NCBI GenBank assembly: GCA_051884615.1
Contig: JBJEVT010000012.1
Span: 1-64,000 of the forward strand
Direction: 5' to 3'
Length of the DNA: 64,000 nt
Origin: UBA1724 sp051884615
GTDB lineage: Bacteria > Verrucomicrobiota > Lentisphaeria > Oligosphaerales > Oligosphaeraceae
A model generated the notes under the pieces. The model saw only the letters and a program-made list of their open reading frames with translations. It made no database searches and was not told the DNA's origin. The position numbers and the translations under genes are program-made. Below are positions 24,676 through 33,384 of this stretch, piece by piece (the first letter of the stretch is position 1; the number at the start of each line of letters is the position of its first letter).

Positions 24676-25356
24676 TTACTTCGTGCTTCCCGTGTTTCGT
24701 TCCGGGCAGAGGTCGGCAAGGGGGCAGGCGTCGCAGTGCGGGGCGCGTGCGGTGCAGACGTAGCGTCCGTGGAGGAGGAGATAATGGTGGGCCTGGGGGA
24801 GATATTCCTTCGGGGTGCGTTTCTCCAGGAGGAGGGAGACTTCTTCCGGGGTGGCGGCGGGGGCGAGGCGTGTGCGGTTCGCCACCCGGAAAATATGGGT
24901 GTCCACCGCCACCACAGGCACTCCGAAGCCCACGTTCAGGACCACCTTGGCGGTCTTCATGCCCACGCCGGGGAGGGACATCAGGGATGCCATGTCCCGG
25001 GGGACCTCTCCTCCGAATTCCTCCTCCAGTTTTCGGCAAAGTCCCATGATGGCGCGGGACTTGTTGCGATAGAGTCCGATGGTGCGGGTGGCCTCCCGGA
25101 GGGCGTCCTCCCCCCATTCCAGAAAGTCCCGTGGGGTCTTGCGGAGGGGGAAGAATGTCCGGGTGGCCTGGTTCACGGAGCGGTCCGTTGCCTGGGCGGA
25201 GAGCACCACAGCCACCAGAAGCTGGAAGACGTTGCCGTATTCCAGCTCCGGCCTGGGGTCGATGACCGCCGCCAGGCGTCGGAACAGCTCCTGGGCGTCC
25301 CGCTTGTTCAGGGGGCGGGGGAGGGCATGCTTTCGGGGGGAGTCGGGGGCGGGCAT
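24676..25356 (-). CDS. nth: Endonuclease III
   Basis: A 226-aa DNA glycosylase/AP lyase that removes oxidised pyrimidines in base excision repair. Signatures: VLSAQATD near residue 52, the helix-hairpin-helix LPGVGMKTAKVV with the catalytic Lys, and VDTHIFRVANR with the catalytic Asp. The 4Fe-4S ligands follow as C-x6-C-x2-C-x5-C (CTARAPHCDACPLADLC). Length and order are normal for the family. It begins 2 nt after the ettA stop, so it is cotranscribed with ettA. Confidence 0.96.
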   Translation of the reverse strand: MPAPDSPRKHALPRPLNKRDAQELFRRLAAVIDPRPELEYGNVFQLLVAVVLSAQATDRSVNQATRTFFPLRKTPRDFLEWGEDALREATRTIGLYRNKSRAIMGLCRKLEEEFGGEVPRDMASLMSLPGVGMKTAKVVLNVGFGVPVVAVDTHIFRVANRTRLAPAATPEEVSLLLEKRTPKEYLPQAHHYLLLHGRYVCTARAPHCDACPLADLCPERNTGSTK

Positions 25357-25358
25357 GG

Positions 25359-27026
25359 CTAGAAGGTGCGGTATTTCTCCCGGCGATGGGCGAAGCCGCT
25401 TTCCGAGGTGAGATACTTGGCTTCGTAGTCCGCGAAGTTGCCGGGGAACCAGACCAGTTTTCCGTCTCCTTCAAAGAGGAGAAGATGAGTGCAGATACGA
25501 TCCAGGAAATAGCGGTCATGGCTGATGACCATGGCGCATCCGGTGAAGTTGCGGATGGCGTTTTCCAGCACCCGCATGGTGTTCACATCCAGGTCGTTGG
25601 TGGGTTCGTCCAGCAGCAGGAAATTGCCGCCCCGGCGCAGGAGTTTGGCAAGATGGACCCGGTTGCGTTCGCCTCCCGAGAGCTGGCCCACCAGCTTCTG
25701 CTGGGCGGGACCCCGGAAATTGAATTTGGAGACGTACGCCCTGCCGTTGATGCTCTTGCCGCCCACCAGGAGATTTTCCTGGTCGTCAGTGATTTCCTCG
25801 TAGACGGTGCGGGAATCCACCAGTTCGTCCCGGTTCTGGTCGATGTAGGAGAGTTCCACGGTGGAGCCCAGCTGGATGGCGCCGGCATCCGGCTTGTCCA
25901 GTCCCATGATCATGCGGAAGAGGGTGGTTTTTCCGGTGCCGTTGGGGCCGATGACGCCCACCACGGCGCCGGGGGGGACGGTGAAGGAGGCGTCCTGGAT
26001 GAGGGGCGGGCGTCCCGGGAATGCCTTGGTGAGCCCCTCCACGGAGAGGACCTTGTCTCCCAGGCGGGCGCCCGGGGGGATCTGGATGGTCAGGTCGTCC
26101 CGTTCCAGTTCGAAGCTTTGGGCGGCCAGTTCCTGGTAGCGGGTGATTCTTGCCTGGTTTTGCTTTTGCCGGGCGGCGGGGGTGGAGGAGATCCACTCCA
26201 GTTCCCGTGCCAGGAGTTTCTGGCGGGCGCTCTCCTTCTTCTCCAGCTGCCGGAGGATTTCCTGTTTTTGCTTCAGCCAGGAGGAGTAGTTGCCCTCGAA
26301 GGGGATGCCCCGGGTGTTTTCGATTTCCAGAATCCACTTGGTGATATGGTCCAGGAAATAGCGGTCGTGGGTCACGATGATGACGGTGCCCGGGTATTCC
26401 CGGAGGGCCTGTTCCAGCCAGGCGATGGTTTCGGCGTCCAGGTGGTTGGTGGGTTCGTCCAGGAGGAGGAGGTCGGGTTTGGCCAGGAGGGCCTTGCAGA
26501 GGGCCACCCGGCGTTTTTCGCCGCCGGAGAGTTTGGTGACATCGGCGTCGTCGGGGGGGAGGACGAGGGCGTCGCTTGCCACGTCCAGGAGGTGGTCCAG
26601 GTTCCAGCCGTCCAGCCGGTCGATTTCATTTTGGAGGAAATCGAATTCGTCGTTGAGCTTGTCGGTTTCCTTTTGGGAGAGGTCGGGGTCTCCCATCTTT
26701 TCCATGACCTGGTCGTAGCGGTCGATGAGGGCCTGGATGGGGGCCATGGCCTCCTCCAGATTCTGCCGGACATTCTTTTCAGGATTGAGGCGGGGTTCCT
26801 GGGGCACCAGCAGCACCCGCATTCCCTTGGTGATGGTGGCGGTTCCCAGAATTTCCTTGTCCTCCCCCGCCATGATCCGCAGCAGCGTGGATTTTCCGGC
26901 ACCGTTGTCGCCCACGATGCCGATTTTGGCGCCCAGGAAGAAGGAGAGGTTGAAGTTCTGGAGAATCGGCTTGTCCCCGTAGAATTTGGACATGCCGAGC
27001 ATTTGGAAGACGAATTGCGGGGCCAT
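25359..27026 (-). CDS. ettA: Energy-dependent translational throttle protein EttA (ABC-F)
   Basis: A 555-aa cytosolic ABC-F ATPase that binds the ribosomal E site and gates the first elongation cycle according to energy status. Both nucleotide-binding domains are intact: GDNGAGKST and GPNGTGKTT as Walker A, LSGGEKRR and LSGGERNR as signature motifs, and LLLDEPTNHLD and LLLDEPTNDLD as Walker B. The PtIM linker around residues 240-300 has LEWISSTPAARQKQNQAR, characteristic of EttA rather than Uup. It is full length. nth follows it directly. Confidence 0.96.
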   Translation of the reverse strand: MAPQFVFQMLGMSKFYGDKPILQNFNLSFFLGAKIGIVGDNGAGKSTLLRIMAGEDKEILGTATITKGMRVLLVPQEPRLNPEKNVRQNLEEAMAPIQALIDRYDQVMEKMGDPDLSQKETDKLNDEFDFLQNEIDRLDGWNLDHLLDVASDALVLPPDDADVTKLSGGEKRRVALCKALLAKPDLLLLDEPTNHLDAETIAWLEQALREYPGTVIIVTHDRYFLDHITKWILEIENTRGIPFEGNYSSWLKQKQEILRQLEKKESARQKLLARELEWISSTPAARQKQNQARITRYQELAAQSFELERDDLTIQIPPGARLGDKVLSVEGLTKAFPGRPPLIQDASFTVPPGAVVGVIGPNGTGKTTLFRMIMGLDKPDAGAIQLGSTVELSYIDQNRDELVDSRTVYEEITDDQENLLVGGKSINGRAYVSKFNFRGPAQQKLVGQLSGGERNRVHLAKLLRRGGNFLLLDEPTNDLDVNTMRVLENAIRNFTGCAMVISHDRYFLDRICTHLLLFEGDGKLVWFPGNFADYEAKYLTSESGFAHRREKYRTF

Positions 27027-27073
27027 GGGCGGGAAAAGAGGGAGGGGATGGGAGGGGAAGGGGACAATTTTTA

Positions 27074-27177
27074 GGGAATCGGCGGCCCGGGGAAGGGGAA
27101 AACCTCCCTCCCGGCATTATGGTTAGGCCGATTTCCCCACGGCGGTGGCGCAGGGCGAAGCCGACGCCCGTTTTTTT
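27074..27177 (+). promoter_or_regulatory. Structured leader with terminator-like hairpin upstream of moxR-metF-metH
   Basis: GGGAATCGGC at 27074-27083 can pair with GCCGATTTCCC at 27127-27137, closing a large structured element. A second hairpin follows at 27147-27168 (GGCG..GGC-GAA-GCC..CGCC) and then G and seven T's at 27171-27177, an intrinsic-terminator shape on the plus strand. No gene ends on the plus strand before it, so it looks like an attenuator or riboswitch expression platform. I could not match it to SAM, SAH, THF or cobalamin riboswitch consensus. Confidence 0.45.
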
Positions 27178-27282
27178 CCCAGGGAGGGGAGGGGGTCGTC
27201 TCCTGGAATCCGCATAATGTAGCCCCTGCCACGCCTTCCCCCGGAGGGCCGCCCCGTTCCCGAACCCACCCGAGTCCCGTCT

Positions 27283-28266
27283 ATGTCCGATCGCCTGAAC
27301 CAGACCCGTCACTCCCTGGAAACGCTCCGCGCCGAACTCTCCAAGGTCTTCGTGGGGCAGAACGAGGCCGTGGAGCAGATCCTCGTCGCCCTGCTTGCCG
27401 GCGGGCACGCCCTGCTGACGGGCGTCCCCGGGCTGGGCAAGACCAAGCTGGTGAAGAGCCTCTCCCGCCTCCTGGGACTCTCCTTCCGGCGCATCCAGTT
27501 CACCCCGGATTTGATGCCCGCCGACATTCTGGGCGGCGAGATTCTGGAGGAGGAGCCGGAGAGTGGCAGACGGCGTTTCCGCTTCCTGGAGGGGCCGGTC
27601 TTCTCCCAGTTTGTGCTGGCGGATGAAATCAACCGCACGCCTCCCAAGACCCAGGCCGCCCTGCTGGAGGCCATGGGAGAGCGCCAGGTGACCTCCGGCG
27701 GCGCCACCCGTCCCCTTCCCGCCCCCTTCTTCGTGCTGGCCACCCAGAATCCCCTGGAGCTGGAGGGGACCTATCCCCTGCCGGAAGCCCAGCTGGACCG
27801 CTTTCTGCTGGAGGTGGTGATGGAGTATCTCACCGCCGCCGAGGAAGTCCGCATGGTGGCGGAGACCACGGGCGCGGCGGAGCCGGAGTTGTCTCCGGTG
27901 TTGTCGGCGGGAGCATTGCAGGAGATGCAGGCGTTGTGTCGGGAGATTGTGGCTCCCCAAGGCATTTTGGAGGAGGCGGTGTGGCTTTGCGGCGCCACCC
28001 GTCCCCAGGCTCCCCATGCCTTGCCCCATTTCAAGGAATACGGGAAATGGGGCGCGGGCAGCCGTGGGGTGCAGTCCCTGGTGATGGCGGGCAAGGCCCG
28101 GGCGATGTTGCAGGGCCGTGGCAATGTGAGCCACGAGGATCTGGTGGCGTTGCTCAAGCCGGTGTTGCGTCACCGTCTCATTCTCAACTACCGCGCGGCG
28201 GCGGCGGGGGTCACCGCCGACTCCCTTCTGGCGGAACTGGGCAAGGCCGCCGAACGCTTCCAGTAA
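27283..28266 (+). CDS. MoxR-family AAA+ ATPase
   Basis: A 327-aa chaperone-like ATPase. VGQNEAVEQILVALLAGGHALL is the family's N-terminal block, GVPGLGKTKLV is Walker A, and FVLADEINRTPPKTQAALLEAM is Walker B with the sensor region. RPLPAPFFVLATQNPLELEGTYPLPEAQLDRFL completes the family signature. MoxR proteins usually insert metals or mature enzymes with a VWA-domain partner, but no VWA gene is next to it here. It is followed after 66 nt by metF, so it may be cotranscribed with the methionine genes. Confidence 0.95.
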   Translation: MSDRLNQTRHSLETLRAELSKVFVGQNEAVEQILVALLAGGHALLTGVPGLGKTKLVKSLSRLLGLSFRRIQFTPDLMPADILGGEILEEEPESGRRRFRFLEGPVFSQFVLADEINRTPPKTQAALLEAMGERQVTSGGATRPLPAPFFVLATQNPLELEGTYPLPEAQLDRFLLEVVMEYLTAAEEVRMVAETTGAAEPELSPVLSAGALQEMQALCREIVAPQGILEEAVWLCGATRPQAPHALPHFKEYGKWGAGSRGVQSLVMAGKARAMLQGRGNVSHEDLVALLKPVLRHRLILNYRAAAAGVTADSLLAELGKAAERFQ

Positions 28267-28332
28267 AGCGTCATCCCCTGCCTTCCCCCTTCGTCCCCGG
28301 CACGGGGCAACCCTCTGATTTTCCGTTCCTCC

Positions 28333-29211
28333 ATGAAACTCGCCACTCTTCTCCAGCAGCCTCGGCGAAGCCTCTCCTTCGAGGTCTTCCCCCCCAAGAC
28401 CAGCACCGTCTTCGCCAGCATCCAGAAGGCGACCTTCGCCATCGCCCGGCAGAAGCCCTCCTTCATCAGCGTCACCTACGGGGCGGGGGGCGGCACCAGC
28501 GCCTACACCCTGGAGATGGCGCGGGAGATCCAGGACCAGTTCCAGGTGCCGGCATTGGCGCACCTCACCTGCGTCTCCTCCAGCCGGGAGACCGTGGCGC
28601 GGCGCATCCGGGAGATCCAGGCGGCGAGCCTGGAGAACGTCATGGCGCTGCGGGGGGATTTGACGCCGGAGCTGGAGGCGTCGGACCGGAGCCAGTGGTG
28701 CTATCATCATGCGGTGGAGCTGGTGCGGGAGATCCGGAGCCTGGCCCCGGAGCTGTGCATCGGCGGCGCCTGCTATCCGGAGGTGCATCCGGAATCCCCC
28801 AACCAGCGGGAGGACATCGCCCGTCTGAAGGAGAAGGTGGAGGCGGGATGCGAGTTCCTCACCAGCCAGATGTTTTTCGACAACAACCTGTTCTACAATT
28901 TCCTCTATAAGATCCGGGAGGCGGGGATTCTGGTGCCGGTGCTTCCGGGCGTCATGCCCATCACCAAGGCCAGCCAGGTGGAGCGCGCCATTCGCCTCTC
29001 CGGCTCCTTCATGCCCCAGCGCTTCAAGAGCCTGGTGGACTGCTTCGGGGAGAATCCGGAGGCCATGCAGCAGGCCGGCATCGCCTACGCCACCGACCAG
29101 ATCATCGACCTCTTCGCCAACGGCATCCACCACGTCCACGTCTATTCCATGAACAACCCCGCCGTCGCCGCCAAGATTCTGGAGAATCTCTCCCGTATTC
29201 TGGAGAAGTGA
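28333..29211 (+). CDS. metF: 5,10-methylenetetrahydrofolate reductase
   Basis: A 292-aa flavoenzyme reducing 5,10-methylene-THF to 5-methyl-THF, the methyl donor for MetH. It forms a TIM barrel with FAD. Signatures: SLSFEVFPPKT at the start, FISVTYGAGGGTS, HLTCVSSSRE, NVMALRGDL, and GCEFLTSQMFFDNNLFYNF. Full length for the bacterial family. It is placed directly before the activation-domain protein and metH. Confidence 0.96.
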   Translation: MKLATLLQQPRRSLSFEVFPPKTSTVFASIQKATFAIARQKPSFISVTYGAGGGTSAYTLEMAREIQDQFQVPALAHLTCVSSSRETVARRIREIQAASLENVMALRGDLTPELEASDRSQWCYHHAVELVREIRSLAPELCIGGACYPEVHPESPNQREDIARLKEKVEAGCEFLTSQMFFDNNLFYNFLYKIREAGILVPVLPGVMPITKASQVERAIRLSGSFMPQRFKSLVDCFGENPEAMQQAGIAYATDQIIDLFANGIHHVHVYSMNNPAVAAKILENLSRILEK

Positions 29212-29227
29212 GGGCGGCCCATTCCCG

Positions 29228-29929
29228 ATGCCCATTCCCATTCGCCGCATCGTCCTTGAGCTCCCGCCGGTCTCCCACCGGGAAGTCCTGCGCTATGCCC
29301 GGGCGGGGGGGCAGCCCGAGGAGCGTCTCCTCCAGGAGGTCCGGCGGCTGTCGGAGGAGACCGCCCCCCTGCTGACGGGGCGGGTCTGCTACGGGGAGAC
29401 GGAAGTCTCCCTCGCCCCTCCCAGGGTGGAATGTGGGGATGCCCTGTCCATGGAGTCCCGGGATCTCTGCCGCAACCTGCGGGGATGCGTCCGGGTGGTG
29501 CTTTTCGCCGCCACCATCGGTCTGGAGCTGGACCGCTGCATCGCCCGGGAGGGACGCCTCTCCCCCCTGCGGGGACTTCTCCTTCAGGCCCTGGGCGCGG
29601 AGCGCATCGAGGCGCTGTGCGACGCCTTCTGCCAGCGGATGGAAGAGGAGATGGCGCTCCGGGGGCTCCATTCCCGCCCCCGCTTCAGCCCCGGCTATGG
29701 CGACCTGCCCCTGGAGACCCAGCGCCCCCTGCTGGCGCTGCTGGACGCCTCCCGGAAGATCGGGGTGGCCCTGAACCAGAGCCTCCTGATGAGCCCTTCC
29801 AAATCCGTCACGGCCCTCCAGGGCTTCGGCCCGACTCCCTTCTGCCCCCATCCCGGGGAGGCGTCGGCGTCCCGGGGATGCGACGGCTGTTCCCGGAGAG
29901 AGACGTGCCTCTACCGGCGGACGCCCTGA
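29228..29929 (+). CDS. Stand-alone methionine synthase activation-domain protein
   Basis: A 233-aa protein equivalent to the C-terminal AdoMet-binding activation domain of E. coli MetH, which remethylates oxidised cob(II)alamin. The hallmark RFSPGYGDLPLETQ is at about residues 157-170, followed by LDASRKIGVALNQS and LMSPSKSVTALQGFG. A Cys-rich tail follows (CDGCSRRETC). It begins 16 nt after metF and ends 43 nt before metH. The gene order says it services the adjacent MetH, which lacks this domain. Split activation domains occur in several anaerobic lineages. Confidence 0.9.
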   Translation: MPIPIRRIVLELPPVSHREVLRYARAGGQPEERLLQEVRRLSEETAPLLTGRVCYGETEVSLAPPRVECGDALSMESRDLCRNLRGCVRVVLFAATIGLELDRCIAREGRLSPLRGLLLQALGAERIEALCDAFCQRMEEEMALRGLHSRPRFSPGYGDLPLETQRPLLALLDASRKIGVALNQSLLMSPSKSVTALQGFGPTPFCPHPGEASASRGCDGCSRRETCLYRRTP

Positions 29930-29972
29930 CTCTCCCTCCTCCCTTTCCCTCCCCCGGCACCTTTCCCCCACG

Positions 29973-32408
29973 ATGCATTTCCTCGATTTTCTCAAAGACC
30001 ATATTGTCTTCCTGGACGGCGGCATGGGCACCCTCCTGCAGGCCGCCGGTCTCCAGCCCGGCGAATCCCCCATGGAATGGACCCTGACCCATCCCGGGGA
30101 GGTGACGGGGATTCACCGGCGCTATTTCGATGCCGGCGCCCATGTGGTCTCCTCCAACACCTTCGGCGCCAATCTTCTCCATTATTCCCGGGAGAAGCTG
30201 GCGGTCCTGGTGGAGGAGGCGGTGGCCCATGTCCGGCAGGCGCGGGAGGAGTCGTCGGGAAGCCAGCCCAAGTTCGTGGCATTGGACGTGGGGCCCACGG
30301 GGCGCCTCCTGAAGCCCTACGGGGACTATGATTTCCTGGAGGCGGTGGAGTGCTTTGCGGAGACGATCCGCCTGGGCGCCAAGGCGGGGGCCGACCTGAT
30401 TTTCATCGAGACCATGAACGACTGCTACGAGACCAAGGCGGCGCTCCTGGCGGCCAAGGAAAACTCCTCCCTCCCGGTGCTGGTCTCCAACGCCTACGGC
30501 GAGGACGGCAAGCTGATGACCGGGGCATCCCCCGCCGCCATGGTGGCCATGCTGGAGGGCATGGGGGCGGACGCCATCGGCGTGAACTGCTCCCTGGGGC
30601 CGGAAGCCCTGGCCCCCGTGGTGGAGGAATATCTCGCCCACGCCTCCGTGCCCGTGCTCTTCGAGCCCAATGCGGGCATGCCCCATGTGGAGGATGGGCG
30701 CACCGTCTACGACATCGGGCCAGAGCCCTTCGCCGCCTCCGTGTCCCGCCTGGTGGCCCGGGGCGTCCGTCTGGCCGGCGGCTGCTGCGGCACCACCCCG
30801 GAGCATATCCGCGCCGTGACGGAGGCCTGCGCCGCCATCGCCCCGGTTCCCGTGGTGCCCAAGGAGGAGACGGTGGTCTCCTCCTATGCGGCGGCGGTCT
30901 CCTTCGACAACGCCCCCGTCCTCATCGGGGAGCGCATCAACCCCACCGGCAAAAAGCGGTTCAAGCAGGCTTTGCGGGAGGGGGACATGGGGTATCTCCT
31001 CCAGGAGGGGCTGCGGCAGCAGGAGATGGGCGCCCACATCCTGGACGTGAACGTGGGGTTGCCGGAAATCGACGAGCCCTCCATGCTGGAGCGCACCGTC
31101 TGCGAGCTCCAGGCCGTCTTGCCTCTGCCCCTGCAGATCGACACCTCCGACCCGGTGGCCATGGAGCGGGCCATGCGCCTCTACAACGGCAAGCCCATGG
31201 TGAACTCTGTCAACGGCAAGCAGGAGAGCATGGACGCGGTCTTCCCCCTGGTGCGGAAATACGGCGGCGTGGTGGTTGCCCTGACCCTGGACGAGAAGGG
31301 GATTCCCCAGGATGCCCAGGGCAGGGTGGACATCGCCTGGCGCATCCTGAAGGAGGCGGAGAAACACGGGATTTCCCGGAAGGATCTGGTCTTCGACACC
31401 CTGACCATGACCATCTCCTCCGAACCCCAGGCCGGCAACGTGACCCTGGAGGCCGTGGAGCGCATCCGCAGGGAGCTGGGATGCCATACCTCCCTGGGCG
31501 TCTCCAACGTCTCCTTCGGACTGCCCTGCCGGGAGGTGCTCAACGGCGCCTTCTTCTCCCTCGCCCTGGCCCGGGGACTCTCCGCCGCCATCATGAACCC
31601 CCACTCCCAGGAAATGCGAAAGGCCTACTACGCCTTCCGCGCCCTGACGGGACGGGATGAAAACTGCCTGGACTATCTCCGGCAGGCCCCCAGTCTGGCT
31701 CCCGCCGCCGCCGCCCCCGGAAGCGGGACGGCGGCGCCCCAGGCTCCCGCAGGGCAGGGCGAGCCCGCCGCCGGGGATTCCCTGGCGCAGGCGGTGAAGA
31801 ACGGGCTGAAGGAACAGGCCGGCTCCCTGGCGGTGAAGCTGCTGGGGGAGGGCGCGCCCCCCATGGAGCTGGTGCAGAAGGAGCTGATTCCCGCCCTGGA
31901 CGAGGTGGGCGTCCAGTTCGAGGCGAAACGGGTCTTCCTTCCCCAGCTCCTCATGAGCGCCGAGGCCGCCAAGGCCGCCTTCGAGGCCGTGAAGGCATAC
32001 CTCCGGGAACACCCCGGACAGAAGTCCCGCCCCCAGGGAGACTTCGTCCTGGCCACCGTCCAGGGAGACATCCATGACATCGGCAAGAACATCGTCCGGC
32101 TGCTGATGGAGAACTACGGCTTCCAGGTGTGGGACCTGGGAAAGGACGTGCCTCCCGAGGACATTGTGGAGGAAACCCGCCGCCGCCACGCCCCCCTGGT
32201 GGGACTCTCCGCTCTCATGACCACCACCGTCCCCGCCATGGAGCGCACCATTGTCCTGCTCCGGGAGAAGGCCCCCTGGGCAAAGGTGGTGGTGGGCGGC
32301 GCCGTCCTCACCGAGGAATACGCCCGGCAAATCGGCGCGGATTTCTACGCCAAGGACGCCATGGAAACGGTGCGATACGCCCTCGCCATGAAGACCCCCG
32401 CCCCCTGA
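29973..32408 (+). CDS. metH: Cobalamin-dependent methionine synthase, short form without activation domain
   Basis: 811 aa against about 1,230 in E. coli. It transfers methyl from 5-methyl-THF to homocysteine through cobalamin. Residues 1-290 are the homocysteine/zinc domain (GGCCGTT near 269-275 gives the paired Zn cysteines). Residues about 315-560 are the pterin-binding domain (LIGERINPTGKKRF). A Pro/Ala-rich linker near 575-600 leads to the cap, and about 690-811 is the B12 domain with the DIHDIGKN motif whose His binds cobalt. The activation domain is missing and is supplied by the preceding gene. Confidence 0.95.
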   Translation: MHFLDFLKDHIVFLDGGMGTLLQAAGLQPGESPMEWTLTHPGEVTGIHRRYFDAGAHVVSSNTFGANLLHYSREKLAVLVEEAVAHVRQAREESSGSQPKFVALDVGPTGRLLKPYGDYDFLEAVECFAETIRLGAKAGADLIFIETMNDCYETKAALLAAKENSSLPVLVSNAYGEDGKLMTGASPAAMVAMLEGMGADAIGVNCSLGPEALAPVVEEYLAHASVPVLFEPNAGMPHVEDGRTVYDIGPEPFAASVSRLVARGVRLAGGCCGTTPEHIRAVTEACAAIAPVPVVPKEETVVSSYAAAVSFDNAPVLIGERINPTGKKRFKQALREGDMGYLLQEGLRQQEMGAHILDVNVGLPEIDEPSMLERTVCELQAVLPLPLQIDTSDPVAMERAMRLYNGKPMVNSVNGKQESMDAVFPLVRKYGGVVVALTLDEKGIPQDAQGRVDIAWRILKEAEKHGISRKDLVFDTLTMTISSEPQAGNVTLEAVERIRRELGCHTSLGVSNVSFGLPCREVLNGAFFSLALARGLSAAIMNPHSQEMRKAYYAFRALTGRDENCLDYLRQAPSLAPAAAAPGSGTAAPQAPAGQGEPAAGDSLAQAVKNGLKEQAGSLAVKLLGEGAPPMELVQKELIPALDEVGVQFEAKRVFLPQLLMSAEAAKAAFEAVKAYLREHPGQKSRPQGDFVLATVQGDIHDIGKNIVRLLMENYGFQVWDLGKDVPPEDIVEETRRRHAPLVGLSALMTTTVPAMERTIVLLREKAPWAKVVVGGAVLTEEYARQIGADFYAKDAMETVRYALAMKTPAP

Positions 32409-32484
32409 GCCCGGGTTTTTCCTCCATTCTTGCACAAATGACTTCGCAAAATGACGGAACGCCACTATATTCTGGAAAAATTTT

Positions 32485-32530
32485 GAGCAAATGACCATTC
32501 TTGGATTTTCGTTTGGTCAAAATTTTGCTC
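32485..32530 (+). promoter_or_regulatory. Inverted repeat upstream of the DeoR gene, putative operator
   Basis: GAGCAAATGACC at 32485-32496 faces GGTCAAAATTTTGCTC at 32515-32530, an imperfect inverted repeat in an AT-rich leader. A -10-like TATATT lies just upstream at 32466-32471. The site is a good candidate for autoregulation by the DeoR protein. Confidence 0.55.
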
Positions 32531-32585
32531 GATTCCCCGTCGTTTCCCGTCTTACCTTTGGCGTCTTGCCCTGGCCTTGCCTTCC

Positions 32586-33362
32586 ATGAACCCCCGCAGC
32601 CGTTCAGCCAGCACCACGGAGCGTGAACAGCAGATATTGGACCTGTTGGCGGGGGTGGAGAGTCTTTCGGTGGGGGACCTGTCCCGGAAGCTGGGGGTGA
32701 GCGAAGCCACCATGCGCCGGGATTTATCCTCCATGGCGGGGCGCGGGTTGTTGCACCGGTATCACGGGGGAGCCAGCCTGGCCTCTCCCACGGCCTCGGA
32801 GCAGTTGTTCAGCGACAAGGAGAACCTTCTCAGCGAGGAGAAGCGTCGCATCGCCCAGGCCGCCCTGTCCCTCATCGAGGACAACGACCGGATTTATCTG
32901 GACGGGGGGAGCACCACGTTGTATCTGGCCCGGCTGCTGGAGCGGCGCCACGGGCTGACGGTGGTCACCAATTCCCTGATGGCGGCCTCCCTGCTCATGG
33001 AGTCGGGGCATCATCTGGTTCTGGTGGGCGGGGAGTTCCGCGCCCTTTCCCGCACCCTGGTGGGTCCCCTGACCGCCCCCATCCTGAAGAACCTCTCCTT
33101 TGACAAGGCTTTCATGGGAACCCTGGGCTTCACCCTGGCGCAGGGACTCTCCACCAGCGACCCCGCGGAGGCCTTCACCAAACGCCTGGTCATGCGCCGG
33201 GCGGGGCAGGTGATCCTGCTTCTGGACCATTCCAAACTGGGAACCAACTCTTTCATCAGCGCCGGCGGCGTCCAGGACGTGGATACCCTGGTGACGGATG
33301 CCATCAGCGAAACTTTCCGTAGCAAACTCGAAGAATTCGGAACCAAAGTCATCATCGCCTAG
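32586..33362 (+). CDS. DeoR/GlpR-family transcriptional regulator
   Basis: 258 aa. The N-terminal winged helix (REQQILDLLAGVESLSVGDL, then LGVSEATMRRDLSSM) and the linker RYHGGA are standard for DeoR. The effector domain of the ISOCOT fold follows (DRIYLDGGSTTLYLARLL, VVTNSLMAA, LVGPLT), which senses sugar phosphates. It lies 22 nt before the pyruvate dehydrogenase E2 gene and is probably cotranscribed, so it likely ties PDH expression to a glycolytic intermediate. An inverted repeat upstream suggests self-control. Confidence 0.92.
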   Translation: MNPRSRSASTTEREQQILDLLAGVESLSVGDLSRKLGVSEATMRRDLSSMAGRGLLHRYHGGASLASPTASEQLFSDKENLLSEEKRRIAQAALSLIEDNDRIYLDGGSTTLYLARLLERRHGLTVVTNSLMAASLLMESGHHLVLVGGEFRALSRTLVGPLTAPILKNLSFDKAFMGTLGFTLAQGLSTSDPAEAFTKRLVMRRAGQVILLLDHSKLGTNSFISAGGVQDVDTLVTDAISETFRSKLEEFGTKVIIA

Positions 33363-33384
33363 CAACTAAGGAGAATCCAAGGAC

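Noticed and set aside
27074..27177. SAM or cobalamin riboswitch upstream of the methionine genes
   Set aside because: The helices and conserved loop sequences of those classes are not present; only a generic structured leader can be claimed.
29808..32498. An 896-codon open frame on the minus strand opposite metH
   Set aside because: Antisense shadow of a certain metH gene; composition is Gly/His-rich with no recognisable domain.
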